A DNA stretch of 64,000 nucleotides from the NCBI GenBank assembly GCA_013398955.1, contig VWPU01000894.1:23528-87527 (forward strand), read 5' to 3'. Source of the DNA: Callaeas wilsoni. Taxonomy: Eukaryota; Chordata; Aves; Passeriformes; Callaeidae. Shown here piece by piece: positions 33,593 to 45,720 of this stretch. Position 1 is the first letter of the stretch; each line of letters opens with the position of its first letter. The notes below the pieces were generated by a model. The model made no database searches. It was not told the origin of the DNA and saw nothing but the letters and a program-made list of their open reading frames with translations. Made by a program: the position numbers and the translations under genes.

Positions 33593-33598
33593 TTTATT
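33593..33598 (-). terminator. LTR polyadenylation signal
   Basis: AATAAA on the minus strand inside the LTR, conserved in the second copy at 61506-61501. Confidence 0.65.
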
Positions 33599-33679
33599 TA
33601 ACAAACAGAGTCCCCCGCAGGCACGGGGCAGAAAAGGATATTGAAAACTCCCTCCTGTCCCTGCCAGGAAGCTGGTGGA

Positions 33680-33688
33680 TTTTATATA
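33680..33688 (-). promoter_or_regulatory. intact LTR TATA box
   Basis: TATATAAAA on the minus strand, about 85 bp upstream of the LTR polyadenylation signal. The second LTR copy has lost this motif at the matching place. Confidence 0.65.
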
Positions 33689-34115
33689 GGCCCTTCTGTC
33701 TGTAGAATTTAGTTGGTCTGCAGTCTTGAGATGGCTTAGGAGAAGATCTATGTGGATGATCTGCAGGGCAGAGTCCGGGCACCCCCCCGGAGAGTCCCGC
33801 CGAGCGTCCCAGGGATGATAGGCTGGTCTTGGATGAAGAAGCAAGCCAAAAACAGTCCAAAAAGGAACAAAGCTGCTAAGGCAGGTCACAGTCTCTTTTA
33901 GCTGAAAGCCTAAGAGCTAGAGGAAAAAAACCCTCTTTTTAACTGGCAAAACTGTCAGCCTGGAGAAGAAGTATGTAAACATCGAACTGCAAGGTCAAGC
34001 TAGCTGCTCTGACGAGTTCCCTCGGCTTCTCTCTCCCCCTTTGCAATCTAAAGGTACACTAGAGATCAAGCGGGCGATGGGGAATACAGTATTGTCATAG
34101 AATCACCCCAAGACA

Positions 34116-35321
34116 CCGTCCTTTCAGCAGTCCAGCACAAGGAACCCGCTTTGCAAATCTTATAAAGGCAGATCTCCCAAAACCTTGCAGATGTATCTGG
34201 TTAAGATGTTTCTGTTGCTTCATGATAAAATGAGTCTGAAAATCATGGCTTTTTCTTCATGCTCTCAGGACCTAGCATTAACTAAGTTCTGTTCTTAACC
34301 CAAGTGCTTCCTGCTTGACATTTACCTGTAGCTTTGGCTCTAAAAGTCGGTTTGCACCATCTGTTCTGTTTTCCTGGAGGGAAATCACCATCTGTATTTG
34401 GCATTGTTTGATGATTAGCTACAAGTAGCATCGCACTCTGCTTTTTCAGGTGTTTGCTCTGGAGAAGGATTCACCTGTTTCAGTGGTTTGACTTACTATA
34501 GGTTCGAATTCTCATTAATCCAAAACTTTCTGGTTTAAAGAGCCTGTTTTCTACCAGTGGTGATGGTTTCCAGCCATGGGGTACCACTATCAGAAATGAC
34601 TGTGAAAATCATGTTGAAGTCCATTGAGTTGGTCAAAGTCAAAGCCCAGACCACAAATAGCTGTTTGCAAAAGATGCAATCCATTATCTTTGCCTCGTAT
34701 TTGTTAACTGCTCTTGGCACTACAGAACATCAAAAATACATATGGAAAGATGCAATGGGAGAATTCTATTATGAGAAAAATATATTTCAAAGCTGTATTT
34801 CACTGTAACATTCATATGACTGGTTTTAGTGTCTCTGCAGAAGAAGAGGGAAGAAAGATATGCTTGATGAAAGAAGGTCTCGCTCAAGAGAAATGCCTTG
34901 GAAAATTAATTTTAAAAAATTAAAAGCACCAAAGTAATAATGACCCTGATCTTTCTTTTCCTTTCCTGGAAGGAAACCCCTGCCTATTAAGGAATTCTTT
35001 TTGGATGAAGCTATTAAAATGTGATATAACACTCTTTTTCCACAGAAGCTACAAAATTTGCTGGACAAGTGAGAAATAGTGAGAATTCTGTACTGGTGGA
35101 ATAAGGAAAGATATCAGAGAATTGAAAATCAAATTTGTTAAATGTACAAAAGCAGTTTAGTGAGGTTATAACAAGAGCTTCAGTGCTTGTTAACACATTT
35201 TGTAGGTTCTGCACTTACCACCTATGGCCCAAAGATCAGGGGAACATTTTCAGCTCAGAACATGAACAGCAAGATTCTCAAATCCAAGAGCAGATTTAGA
35301 CTGAGCTCCAGAGCTTCTTTT
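34116..35321. other. unannotated non-coding stretch
   Basis: No repeat or gene recognised. Overlapping short frames only. Confidence 0.5.
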
Positions 35322-35626
35322 GAGAAGAAAACAAAGACTATTTACAGGATCATGTAGTGACAGGACAAGGGGAAAAGGCTTTAAACTGGAAGAAAATGGG
35401 TTTAGATTGCTTATTAGAAAAAGAATATTCACTGCATGGGTCAGGAGACCCCGGCACAAGTTGCCCAGAGAAGCTGTGGATGCCCCATCCCTGGAAGTGT
35501 CCAAGGCCAGGTTGGACTCGGCTTGGAGCAACCTGGGATAGTGGAAGGTGTCCCTGACCATGGCAGGGCTGGAATGAGATGATCTTTGAGGTCCCTTCCA
35601 ACCCGAATCATTCCATGTTTCTGTGA
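35322..35626 (+). mobile_element. CR1 LINE, 3'-terminal fragment
   Basis: A sense copy of about 305 bp. It starts in the ORF2 C-terminal region (GATCATGTAGTGACAGGACA), covers GTGGATGCCCCATCCCTGGA and GGTGTCCCTGACCATGGCAG, and ends in CATTCCATGTTTCTGTGA. The plus-strand frame 35320-35541 retains RRPRHKLPREAVDAPSL. The 110-188-codon antisense frames here are by-products of this element. Confidence 0.96.
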
Positions 35627-38600
35627 AGAGCTGTCCCCACCCTGATGGAGTGTTTGGGTAAGGAGTTGAGTCCTTCTCCACATCACTGGTGAGACCTGCA
35701 GGGGTTTTTTGTATATGCAGCCACTGTTGCTTCTCTCCTCCCATGGTTTGCTTCTCCTCCTTTCCAGGGTCACCAAACCAGCTCAGTAATAGACTTTCTA
35801 TTTGCATATTCATTACTCAGATGAATAGAAATGAGATGTACTGATGTTTAGGCAGCAGCAGACACTTCTGTGTCAACACCCCGCACTGCAGAGTCCACAG
35901 CACCCTTTAAACACAGCACACACCTTTAGGAATCATTATTCTGCATTTGCTTCTTGGTTCCTCTCTTGCTGATGTGCTGCATTCACCAGGCAGGTAGCAC
36001 ATGTTTGTCTGGTAAACCCAGGGCTGTAGCAGCCTGAAAATTACCTCTGTGCTGTGTTAATAAGGTGGAAGAATCCTGAATGTGCTAAGAATGGTCTCCT
36101 GTAAGCACTGCCTGTGTCTTCACTCTCACCATTGCACTCCAACCCTTTGTGCCATTTGAGGCACTTTGGAGTGGGAGATGCCTGCCCAGCACTGACAGCT
36201 GGGGCAGAAAACCTCCTGGTGATGCAAAACCTTCTGTAGAAGCACCTGGAGGCCACAGGACATCCCCAAAAGCATCTGAAAGGGCATGAGAGAGCTGTGT
36301 GTGGAGCCTGAAATAATTATTTACAGTCGTTCAGGCACAGTCTTCAAGGAAAAATAGGGCTGTGCTGACCATATTTTGAATAAATAGAGAAATTATGGGG
36401 TTTGATTATACCTTGCATTTGTTTAGGTTTGCATTCTCCCCTACAAACTGAAAGGACATGAGACAAAGTGATCAGAGGCATGAGGAATAACCAGAGGCAG
36501 CAGAAACCCACAGCTTGACAACAAAAGACCCCACAGTGGGTTTGTCAAAACTGCCGCTGTTATAACACTTCTCTGTGCAACAGAAAATCAGAGCACAGCA
36601 AAACCAAATGAAACTAATAAAATTAAAAAATATGGGTAAGAACATAAAGGAAATATTTTTTTAAAAAAACGAAATTACATAAGGTTTTATGTCACCTAAT
36701 TTTTTTTTTAATATCTAAAGTTCGTCTGCCCAGAGAGGAACATGTCATCCCCATGGTTTATATTTCTCTAAGAGAAGTTATCTGTTTAAGCTGCTCCAGA
36801 CTGTAATTATCACCCTTTTCTGTGAAACCAAAGCTTGAAAATTTTTGATCTTTGGTATTATTTACTGAAGCTGTCCCTGACTCAACAACAACCTCATAAT
36901 TAAAACTGTAATCTATATCTTAATATGGATTTTTCCTTTTGAGGTAAATTAGCTTTTATTCCACAGACACCTATATATTTTCTTGGTTTAGTGAGCCTTT
37001 TTTCTCTGGCTATCTACTCCCTTTTCATTTAATCTCAAGTCAAAAACCAGATCTCATGATTTATTTTGAAAGGAAGCAAAACAAATGGAATTTTCGGGTG
37101 AAGTGGAATGTCTGTACAGTGGAAGGAACAGAGACCCAGAAGACCCAAATGCTCTCATCTGGCTGTGATTTGAGAGATCTGAGACTGAAGACAGCCTTCA
37201 TTTCAAGCCATAGTCACCTCTTCTCTTCCATCCACAGCCGTACCATGCCTTTTACTGAAATAAAATGGGTAATCTTTGTTACAGCTCAGCTGTAACTCAG
37301 GAAAGAGGAGCAGCTGCAAGAAATGAACTGTGGAGCAATACTGAACTTTTGTCCGTGCTGATTTCTGTAAACAATATTCCAGACAGAGAAAGCTCACAGC
37401 CCCTGTGAAAAATCCTTATAAACTCTGAAAAATTCAAAATCCAGAGCAGACCTCTTGCTATCAACCTGGCTTTACTGAGTCATTACTTTTAATTAGTATT
37501 TTTAAAAAAATCTTATTTTTCTTCCTTTTTCTGTTAAAGGTGTAAAGAAAGTACTGCAATGTGCAACCCAAATGAATAAGCAATACTTAGGACTGAACCT
37601 GTAGCAAAATCAATAAATTTTATTATTCTAGTTGATGTCAATAAGGTTACAGTAAGGATACTCCAAAATTTTCAAAGAAGTCTTTATCACAACCTTCATT
37701 AAATAAATTTTTAAAAATATGTGCAGTTTGAAACAGTCAACAAATTATGTTCAGACTATTATGTACTGTGTTAAAATAATAGAAATTAAATTGGGAGGCT
37801 TCCAGCAGCAATGCAAGACGGAATTGAAATGTGATGGATGCATTCTGAGATATGAAACTCATTGGAATAAAAGAGGTAAAAGGACGAAATGACAACAAGA
37901 AACTGTTCAGAACCACAAATGAGCTTGATGGGAAAAAAAAATGGGAAAAGTAGCAGTCTGAAAGGGCAGAGTAGGAGGCATCTTTATCGTCATGTTGCTG
38001 CTGCCTCAATCTGATGTTCAAGTTCCCATGTGCTCCAGGGTTTCTTTAGGTCGCTGTATTTGGCCAGGGAAACCAAAAGCAAAGAAATCAATGTCCATAT
38101 TGTGTATCCCATGCTTTTGTTAATGGGCAGGGCTGAGCCAGAGCTGCTTTCCACCAACCTCCTGTTTCTAAATCTCTGCCCCCACGAGCCCCAAGGAAGC
38201 CAAATTCACCCCAGCACAGCACTCAGGGGTGATACAGCACAAGCTCATCTTGATCCTGCATTAAAATTTTCTTCCTCTCCAGAGGCTTTTCCAAGGTTTC
38301 CCACATCATCGACTGAGCAGACAGATAAATTCAGCACCCCACTTGCACTTCTCATTCCACTGCCAAGGTGAAGCAGTCAGGGACTAAACCCTTCCCTGCT
38401 ATACCCTCTACAAACTCACAACTCAACTGTTTATTGCTGTAAGGGGTTTACATTCTGTATAAGACTTTTATAAATCTCTTTTTCACGGGGGTAAATGGTA
38501 TTCATGGTGCGTTTAGGAGCTGTGTGGGAAAAGGGGCAGAAAATTTATGCTGACTTTCTCATCCTGCAGTGTCCAGGACATTTTCAGTGTGTGGAAATGC

Positions 38601-39050
38601 TCAGCTCTTTGGAGGAAGGCACTCTGAAGGATCTCGGTACAGCAGCCAACATTTGCTTAACGTCCTGTTAATATTTAAACAACAAATCTGTCAACAGATT
38701 AATTGGCACTGGCACTTTCCAGCAGTTTTATGAGCACTTCAAACCACCAGCAGTCTATTGCTAAAAAGAAGCATGTAGCATTTAAATATGTATGCATACG
38801 AGAGAATACGGATATTAAGCACCCTGAAGAAAAAGCAGAATTGTAATCATGCTGTCCTTGTGCTGAATTCCCAATGCTTCCTGCTCTCTCTAGATAAGTG
38901 TTGACAGAAAGAGGTCATCAAAAATATTTAGGAATTACTTGGGCACTTTTTCCCATGGCAGAGAAGACATTGATATCAAGGACCAAACATAAACTGGAAT
39001 GAGCAAGGAGGGAGAGAAGATTTTGGATAATGTAAGAAGCCATTTTGTGG
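35627..39050. other. 3.4-kb stretch without recognised repeats
   Basis: No CR1 or LTR seen. A possible conserved block lies at 38640-38840. T-rich runs occur near 36655 and 36702. Frames are short and lack domains. Confidence 0.5.
38640..38840. promoter_or_regulatory. candidate conserved non-coding block
   Basis: Unique AT-rich sequence with GATTAATTGGCACTGGCACT, ATTTAAATATGTATGCATAC and TTGTAATCATGCTG. It is dense in homeodomain- and POU-type words and free of simple repeats. This is composition only; conservation is untested. Confidence 0.22.
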
Positions 39051-39132
39051 AATCATAGAATCATTAAGTTTGGAAAAGACCTCTGGGATCATCGAGGCCA
39101 ACTGTTAACTCAGCACCAGCTCTGTCTGGAGA
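39051..39132 (-). mobile_element. CR1 LINE 3' fragment, divergent subfamily
   Basis: Antisense AATCATAGAATCATTAAGTT, then TGGAAAAGACCTCTGGGATC and ATCGAGGCCAACTGTTAACT. This is the same subfamily as the copies at 18329 and 31994. Only about 80 bp remains. Confidence 0.9.
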
Positions 39133-39814
39133 CTCTCCTATTCCTTTCCCAGTTGCTATTGAGGGAACCTGCACAGCTTAGATTTCAACCAATGTTTAAA
39201 AGCTGAAGTTTGGTGAAGGGAACTTTACCTCTGGTATACGGCACCACTCAAGCCTCACTTACCTGAATTCAGTGGCTTTCCCACCTCTATTTTGACTGAC
39301 ACATCACAGTTAATTTTGGGAATAAATCAGTGAAGTGGGCATAGATTAATGTGTGTGCTTGCTCAGATCCATGCCAATAGATCTGGGAAAAAATTTGCAA
39401 GAGTGACAGACACTACAGCGCATAATTCCCTTGCTCCACTCATTAGCCAAGCATGTAGCTGTTTCAGGAGCAGTGATCCAACCTTATTTGCTCTGCAGAG
39501 AGATAAAATCCACAAACGAGTGGGAAAGAGAGGAAAATGGGCACAGAGATAGAGAATGCAGTCCCTAATTAATCCTTGACAAAATGTATTTACTTTGTTT
39601 TCGTTCCCCTGTGAATTCATTAGCTCTCACTTAGCACCATTCTTTGGTCAAATGCTCAGGGAGGAAATAAATTGAAGCAATTTATTCTAGGACTCATAAA
39701 ATACTGGTTTATTTCTACCTTTTGACTATAGAAGCCATGAAAGCAGTTACTCCTTGGAAGATAAATAGTTGTCCTCCTGGCCTCCAGAGGTTTTTTGGAA
39801 GAAACTCACACAAA

Positions 39815-39847
39815 TGTGTGTGTGTGTCTGTGTGTGTGCGCGCACAC
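39815..39847. repeat. (TG)n / (CG)(CA) microsatellite
   Basis: TGTGTGTGTGTCTGTGTGTG followed by TGCGCGCACAC. It is an interrupted dinucleotide array with alternating purines and pyrimidines throughout. Confidence 0.95.
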
Positions 39848-40619
39848 TCATGGAAAATTTCATAACAATTTCATGGTGTCACTACCAACAGCTTAGGAAC
39901 AAAATACAATTGAGGCACTTGACGTTTTCTGCCAACACTCCAAGCTTTTTTCTGGAGCCTTTCTCACTGGCACTACAGATTAGATGGGGCTAATCAAACG
40001 CTCTTGAGCTCTGTCACATTTCCTTCCTTGGCCAGAGGGTGAGTCAATGAGACAGAGCCACATTTCACGTTTCTAAAGACTCACAGCTCTTAATTTTACT
40101 TTTAATTTTAAGCAATCAAGTAATACTTGTGTTCATTCAGCAGCTGTTCAGTGCCTCTTTGGTGAAGCAGGTACCTGCCCATTTGGAAGCTAAGACCATA
40201 TTTCTGCAACATCTGAACAAAAAGGATCTTAAGATTTACCACTGAGAAAACTTTTTAAAATTTACGTACTTACCCTACCAAGCCATCATTCTTCATTTAA
40301 AAAGAGTGTTTTCTGGATGCATCTCAGGTCTGCTTCTTCATTGTGGATTTCTGTAATTAACATTTCACTTAAAACTTAACATGATTATTTGGCTTTACAC
40401 CTGGTGTCCAAACTGAAAACTGGATTAAAAATAAAAAAGACACATTTTGAGATATTTGCTGCTTATTTTTATTTCCTTTGCTGGGCTGTTATTGAACACA
40501 CACTCCTTTCTCCTATAGTGCAATGTTTCAAATGCCAGTTGAGTTTGAACTTCAGAAATGGGAAATTTCTGAACTTCTGAGAGTCTTTGATCCTCTAGAA
40601 GCTCATTAAAGTTGCTCCT

Positions 40620-40850
40620 GAATACAACACTCTATTTCTGCAATCACTTTGCCAATTAATGCCAATGTCACTTATTAGTCAATGTGTGAGAGGCCATGAC
40701 CTGATTATTTGGAATAAGAGGCTGTTCCTGATTTTAACAAAGGAGCTCCTTCAATAGAGCTTTGATAAGATTCAGCTGTATGGCTGCAAATAAACTGGCT
40801 CTGCATTATGTGTAAATTATTTAGTGACAAAAGAGACAAAGTCTCTCCTA
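40620..40850. promoter_or_regulatory. candidate conserved non-coding block
   Basis: GCCAATTAATGCCAATGTCA, GGAATAAGAGGCTGTTCC and ATTATGTGTAAATTATTTAG fall within 200 bp of unique sequence. It resembles an enhancer in word content, but this is unverified. Confidence 0.22.
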
Positions 40851-41559
40851 GACCCCCCTTGGCTGGCATTCTTCCTTTGCCAGTGTCTTCCCAATGGAAG
40901 AGAGGAGTATTATTTCCAGATGAATTTACTGATGTTGTTGTTGTTTAAGTTAACACTAAAATAACCTTCATTACAATTTTTCTTCTCTCTGCACAGGGAA
41001 TGAGAACATCGATAATTTGGGGATTTCTGTCTTCAAAGGAAAGATTGCAATGTTTGATGAAGAGATATAATTCCAAGGAAACCCAGGCATGGTTATAATT
41101 AACACCTCCAAGTGTGTCCGTTTTCATTTCTTTCTAAACTGTGTTACAGCTTTAAGTATTAATAGAAGTCAGCTGAGAATTTACAGCTTTAAGGCTCAAA
41201 TAGAAACAGCTTCTCCTAAACTGTACCAGAGCTTAAAATGCAATTATAAATCATGTATTTAATTATACCTCAATCTCTCTGTATACACAGACTATTCCAG
41301 TTTGCATAATCAATAGGAAAGACAGAGAAAGCATCAGTGTGACCTCTGAAATCTCAGATATAACAGTTAATTTACCCAACACAAGCACCAAAGCCAAAAC
41401 AGCGCTCCTCAAATCTCAGTTGCAGCAACAAACTTCTAGAGAAGAATTAGCCGTCAGAATACTTTTCACTTAGTTTTGAAATTCGTAGTTCAGGAAGAAA
41501 TGAGAGGAAATGGTCTGTTTGCAGTCTCCATCCATGCAGATACTTGAAACCAAACAGGG

Positions 41560-41662
41560 CACAGTCCTTGGCAGTCTGCTTTCACCAGACCTGCTTGAGG
41601 GGTTTGTACTAGATCATCCCCAAAGATCCATCCCTATATCATCCATTCCATGATTTCATGAA
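41560..41662 (+). mobile_element. CR1 LINE 3' tail, further subfamily
   Basis: CAGTCCTTGGCAGTCTGCTT, then GACCTGCTTGAGGGGTTTGT and ACTAGATCATCCCCAAAGAT. It matches the CR1 end that reads 'GACCCTGCTTGAGCAGGGGGGTTGGACTAGATGATC', and closes with ATTCCATGATTTCATGA. Confidence 0.8.
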
Positions 41663-43278
41663 GTTATGGATAATTATCCCAGAACAACACAAACAACAAC
41701 TCTCAGTCAAAAATAATTTAATGGCTTATATTTCTAAGCATCTAAATTTCCTAACAGTACCTGTCTTGAACTGACGCACAAGGAAACGATCAGGAACCAC
41801 GTCCTAGGAGAATTAGACCATTAAAACAATCTTAAGAAATACCCTTAAGAAGAACTTTAAGAAAGATCAAGCATATGTGTAGAAGTGGTTTTTAGGTTTT
41901 GGGGGTAATTCTAAAGAGATCTTCAAAGGGGAGTTTAGCAGAACTGGATGGAGATTTTCAGAATATTGCTTTACCAGGAAAGCAGTTATTCTAGTACAGA
42001 CAAGTAGGATGAAGCAAGAAAAAAAATAACAGTTAAATGACAAAAGAATTAACTTTAATTTACTCTAATTAACCTAGAGATAAATTGGTCTTTGCCACTA
42101 TATTCTGCCATCATACTATGGTTTTTATAAGTTATTTTTATTGGCCAATCCATCTTCAATTCGACTTTCCTTCTTAAGTCCTCATTACTATTCCACAGCT
42201 CAATAGCTTTTTTTTTTTCCACTGGACATGTTAAATTGGGGAAAAATAAAATGGATCAATACAGCAACTCAATTAATTCCTCATCTTAAATTCTAATAAA
42301 ATCAATTTGGAGAAGTGTCGTATCGTTAAGCTTACATCATAATGCAGTAATTAGAAACAACTTTCATCTTGCTTGTTCCTTTGAAGATTTTAATGGCAAT
42401 CAATTAAACATGCTTTGCTTCTCCATTAAAGACTTCCAAAATGGAAATTGGATGAGAAATTAAAGATAAGGTGACTGATTGCACAATCTTCCCACCCACC
42501 CCCATTACAAATATTCCCCCCAAAATGTGCAGACTCACCATTAAAAAGTTAGCATGAGCATAGTAACCAGAAATAAGTTTTCAGTGAATAGATCATGTTT
42601 TAATAGAGTGCTGCAGGATTTTGTGATTTGCATATTTACCAAGAAGAAATTTTGGTGTGGCTTGCTGAGCTCAAATCTCTTCTCAGGTTTACACCCAGAC
42701 ACCTTTAGGAGTTTAGCTATTTTTTAATTAAAAGGATGCAAAATAAGATCCTCAGTGTACTACTTAAATTAAAATGTTTCTGCAGGTCTTAGAGAGAAAA
42801 GGATACATTTTACAAGCTGTTTCATTCATAGTAATAACTGCCGCCTAGTAGTGATCCCTCTATACCAGGTGCTGCACAAAAAAAAAAATAAAAGAGGACA
42901 GAGCCAGGTTCAAATTTTCTACAGTTTAAACCACCAGGTACCTTCACTAATTTTTCTCCTGCTAGGGATTTACGCCCAGGAGGAATTTGCATTCAGAAAG
43001 AAAACATGCACACCCAGTCAATGGCTGAACATCCAATTAGCTGCTTCTCTCTGACATCGGAGAAATCCAAATTCCTTAATTGCTTGTGTTTTGCCTTATT
43101 AAACACCAGCAGCATGTTTCCAGATGTCAGAACTGTACACACTGTCCCGGGTGGTGTCCCAGCATGGATCCCACATCTTCACACCTCCCCCATGGTGCCT
43201 GAAATGGCACTCGAGGGGTTTTTTTCAGGTTTTCTGAATTGTTCACAGCTTGTGTATTAACGCTTACATAAAAAAAAT
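41663..43278. other. unannotated AT-rich stretch
   Basis: It includes a candidate conserved block at 42270-42490 and short A-runs at 42020 and 42880. No gene can be supported. Confidence 0.5.
42270..42490. promoter_or_regulatory. candidate conserved non-coding block
   Basis: Unique sequence dense in TAATTA/ATTAA words (CAATTAATTCC, TGCAGTAATTAGAAAC, TTTTAATGGCAATCAATTAA, GAAATTAAAG), with balanced intervening sequence and no tandem repeats. This texture is typical of vertebrate developmental enhancers; no conservation data are available here. Confidence 0.28.
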
Positions 43279-43592
43279 ACAGAATCACAGAATTGTTTGG
43301 ATTGGAAAAGGACCTTGAAGATCATCTCATTCCAATCCCCTTGCCATGGGCAGGGACACCTTCCACCAGACCAGGTTGTTCAGAGCCCCATCCAACTTTA
43401 CTTTGAGCACTCCCAGGGATGGGGCAGCCACAGCTTCTCTGGGAAACCTGTGCCACTGCCTCGCCACCCTCACAGCAAAGAATTTTTTTCCAAATATCTA
43501 ATCTAAACCTATTTCCCTTCAGTTTGAAGCCATTTCCCCTTGTCCTGTCACTGCATGCTCTTGTGAAAAGTCCCTCTCCATCTTCTTGTAGC
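43279..43592 (-). mobile_element. CR1 LINE, 3'-terminal fragment
   Basis: An antisense copy of about 314 bp starting at ACAGAATCACAGAATTGTTT. It runs through GGGCAGGGACACCTTCCACC, CTCACAGCAAAGAATTTTTT and CCCCTTGTCCTGTCACTGCA and ends at CTCCATCTTCTTGTAG. It covers the tail and the ORF2 C-terminal region. It is preceded by an A-run (about 43270) that is not part of CR1. Confidence 0.96.
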
Positions 43593-44720
43593 TTCTTTCA
43601 TCAGAAGCAGACCAATTATTGCCACTGAGATCATCACAGCACAATAGAGGGTTTGGATTAACTCCAAACCATGAATACCATTTATTCTCCAGGTCTCTCC
43701 ATTGTCTCTTGTTATTTTTGTTCATTCATTTCATCATGTGTCCTTTCCACAGCCAAAGAAAAGAAAAGACTAACATTTAAGTAAAAAGCTCTTCCAAGAA
43801 TTGAACAACTTGTTCTTTAGTCAATGTCATTGGAATTTTATAGATAAAACTATTTCTGGATATGTCAGTAAAAGAGACCTCATTGTGCCAACATTTGCAG
43901 TCAGACTGAGTATTGATGAAAATATGAAATGGTATAATTAGAGTTCATTGTTATAATTGGAGTTCATCACTCTTTAGTTCATTAAAAGTTCGCATTTTGT
44001 TGAAAATGTAAGATCAGCTTTTGTTGAACAATTTTTAAAATTCTTCCTTGGATATCTTATGAAATATTAGTATGTGAAAGCAATTCTATGCTTAACTTTT
44101 CCTGAACTTTCTTACACTTTGAATAGAAAGTGCAGAAAAAGTTAAGAAACTGCTTTAAGAGGGATGCAATGCAGTCATAGCTGGAGAAAAAAAAATTAAA
44201 AGGAGGAACAAGAGCCAAGGAAAAAAGGACAGAACCAGAAGTGGAAGAGAGGAAAGTTTTCTTTTTTTAAAAAATGGCATGTCAGAGAAAGCACCTCAGA
44301 TTAAAAATTATTGATTTACAACATTTCTAAATAAAATTACGTTCTTCAGTCAAAACCTTGCATGATTTGGGTTCACCTCATCAAAAGGTCTAAATGTCTA
44401 CACCTGAACTAGAAATTAATGTACTTTTAGAGTCAGAAGAAAAAAAATAAATCTTAGGGTATAACTCAGATGTTAAAAATCAGTCAGATGGATAATGTCT
44501 GTTACTTTGCAGTGCCTGCAAGGTGAGCCTGGTGTTTCCAACACTGAGCAAGGCCTCACCGAAGGGAGGTGACATTAATGCCACCACTGGGTTTTCAGCC
44601 CTGTCAATGTCACAGGAAATTTTGTTTAGAAAGAAGAGAGGTGGAGGGTCAAACATCCAAGAACCCACAGGAGGTGGAAGCTGTGACAGGATCAGACAGT
44701 TGATTTACTGGGTTTGTGAA
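43593..44720. other. unannotated AT-rich stretch
   Basis: It contains a 19-bp tandem repeat (43933-43970). No gene or other repeat recognised. Confidence 0.5.
43933..43970. repeat. 19-bp tandem repeat, two copies
   Basis: TATAATTAGAGTTCATTGT is followed directly by TATAATTGGAGTTCATCAC. A shortened, diverged third copy may follow (TTTAGTTCATTA). Confidence 0.85.
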
Positions 44721-44877
44721 AATCACAGAATCACAGAATGGTTTGAGTTGGAAGGGATCTCAAAACTCATCTCTTTCCACGGTCAGAGAGACCTTCCACT
44801 ATCCCAACTTGCTCCAAGTCCCATCCAACCTGGCCTTGAACACTCCCAGGGATGGGGCAGCCACAGCTTCTCTGGGT
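44721..44877 (-). mobile_element. CR1 LINE, 3'-terminal fragment
   Basis: Antisense copy from AATCACAGAATCACAGAATG through CCTTCCACTATCCCAACTTG to GGATGGGGCAGCCACAGCTT and CTCTGGG. A small deletion lies where 'CCCTGCCATGG' would be. Confidence 0.95.
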
Positions 44878-45270
44878 AATACAGAGATTTTCGTGGCTGC
44901 TTAACATCACAGCTGGAACCATCTTCAGGTCATTTTTCAGAAACTGATATTGACAATAACATAACCTGGATTTCCCTTGGATTTTATCAATACCCCAAGT
45001 TTTTGCATCAAAAGATCAAATGGTTGAAAAATCATTTTTTATATTGCTCAAGAGGTCTTTGCTCTCAGGAGAACATTGTGCTTTTACTACACAAAATTGC
45101 TCCAGACAACCGCGATTTTAAAGGAATGCATGTTAAAGAAGGGCGATGTAAATATGTTATGCATAAATGGAGGTGTTGGCTTTTGTATAGGTAAACTGAG
45201 AGTGATCAATTAACAAGTATTAATGAAGTTAATGGTTCTCTGATTTGAAGGGAGGGTTCTGTTTGGTTTT
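44878..45270. other. short non-coding stretch
   Basis: AT-rich DNA before the plus-strand LTR. Nothing can be supported. Confidence 0.5.
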
Positions 45271-45384
45271 TGTGTAATGTCCCAGTTCAGAAGTACCCTG
45301 TTTGAGTGTGTGGAGGGGTTGGATGTGTTCTCGGGTGTTTAATTGTTACGTGTCTTACTTGTGGGTTTAAAAGGAGTTGAGTTG

Positions 45385-45637
45385 NNNNNNNNNNNNNNNN
45401 NNNNNNNNNNNNNNNNNNNNNNNNNNNNNNNNNNNNNNNNNNNNNNNNNNNNNNNNNNNNNNNNNNNNNNNNNNNNNNNNNNNNNNNNNNNNNNNNNNNN
45501 NNNNNNNNNNNNNNNNNNNNNNNNNNNNNNNNNNNNNNNNNNNNNNNNNNNNNNNNNNNNNNNNNNNNNNNNNNNNNNNNNNNNNNNNNNNNNNNNNNNN
45601 NNNNNNNNNNNNNNNNNNNNNNNNNNNNNNNNNNNNN
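45385..45637. other. assembly gap (253 N)
   Basis: A run of N inside the U3 part of the candidate LTR. Open frames across it are meaningless. Confidence 0.99.
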
Positions 45638-45711
45638 TACATCATCGCTGAATTCACCAATCATCCTACACCATGGAGGGACAGTGGGCAGTCTGGGGAG
45701 GGGCCAAGGGG

Positions 45712-45720
45712 TTATAAATT
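45712..45720 (+). promoter_or_regulatory. LTR TATA box
   Basis: TTATAAATT, about 275 bp upstream of AATAAA, fits an LTR core promoter. Confidence 0.5.

Larger units (their letters stand above)
33447..34115 (-). mobile_element. LTR of endogenous retrovirus family 1, minus orientation (copy 1)
   Basis: A ~669-bp LTR. On the minus strand it begins TGTCTTGGGGTGATTCTATG and ends ACCAAACTGGCACA, giving TG...CA termini. A TATATAAAA lies at 33688-33680 and an AATAAA at 33598-33593 on that strand. A second copy in the same orientation is at 61353-61999. The bases flanking the two ends (CCCTC left, CCGTC right) agree at four of five positions and may be a decayed target duplication. That would make this a solo LTR left by recombination between LTRs. 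No retroviral coding sequence is attached. Confidence 0.88.
39133..41559. other. unannotated non-coding stretch
   Basis: It contains a (TG)n-rich microsatellite (39815-39847) and an AT-rich, possibly conserved block near 40620-40850. No gene can be supported. Confidence 0.5.

Noticed and set aside
35250..35813. 187-codon minus-strand frame
   Set aside because: It runs antisense through a plus-strand CR1 copy; the CR1 explains its lack of stops.
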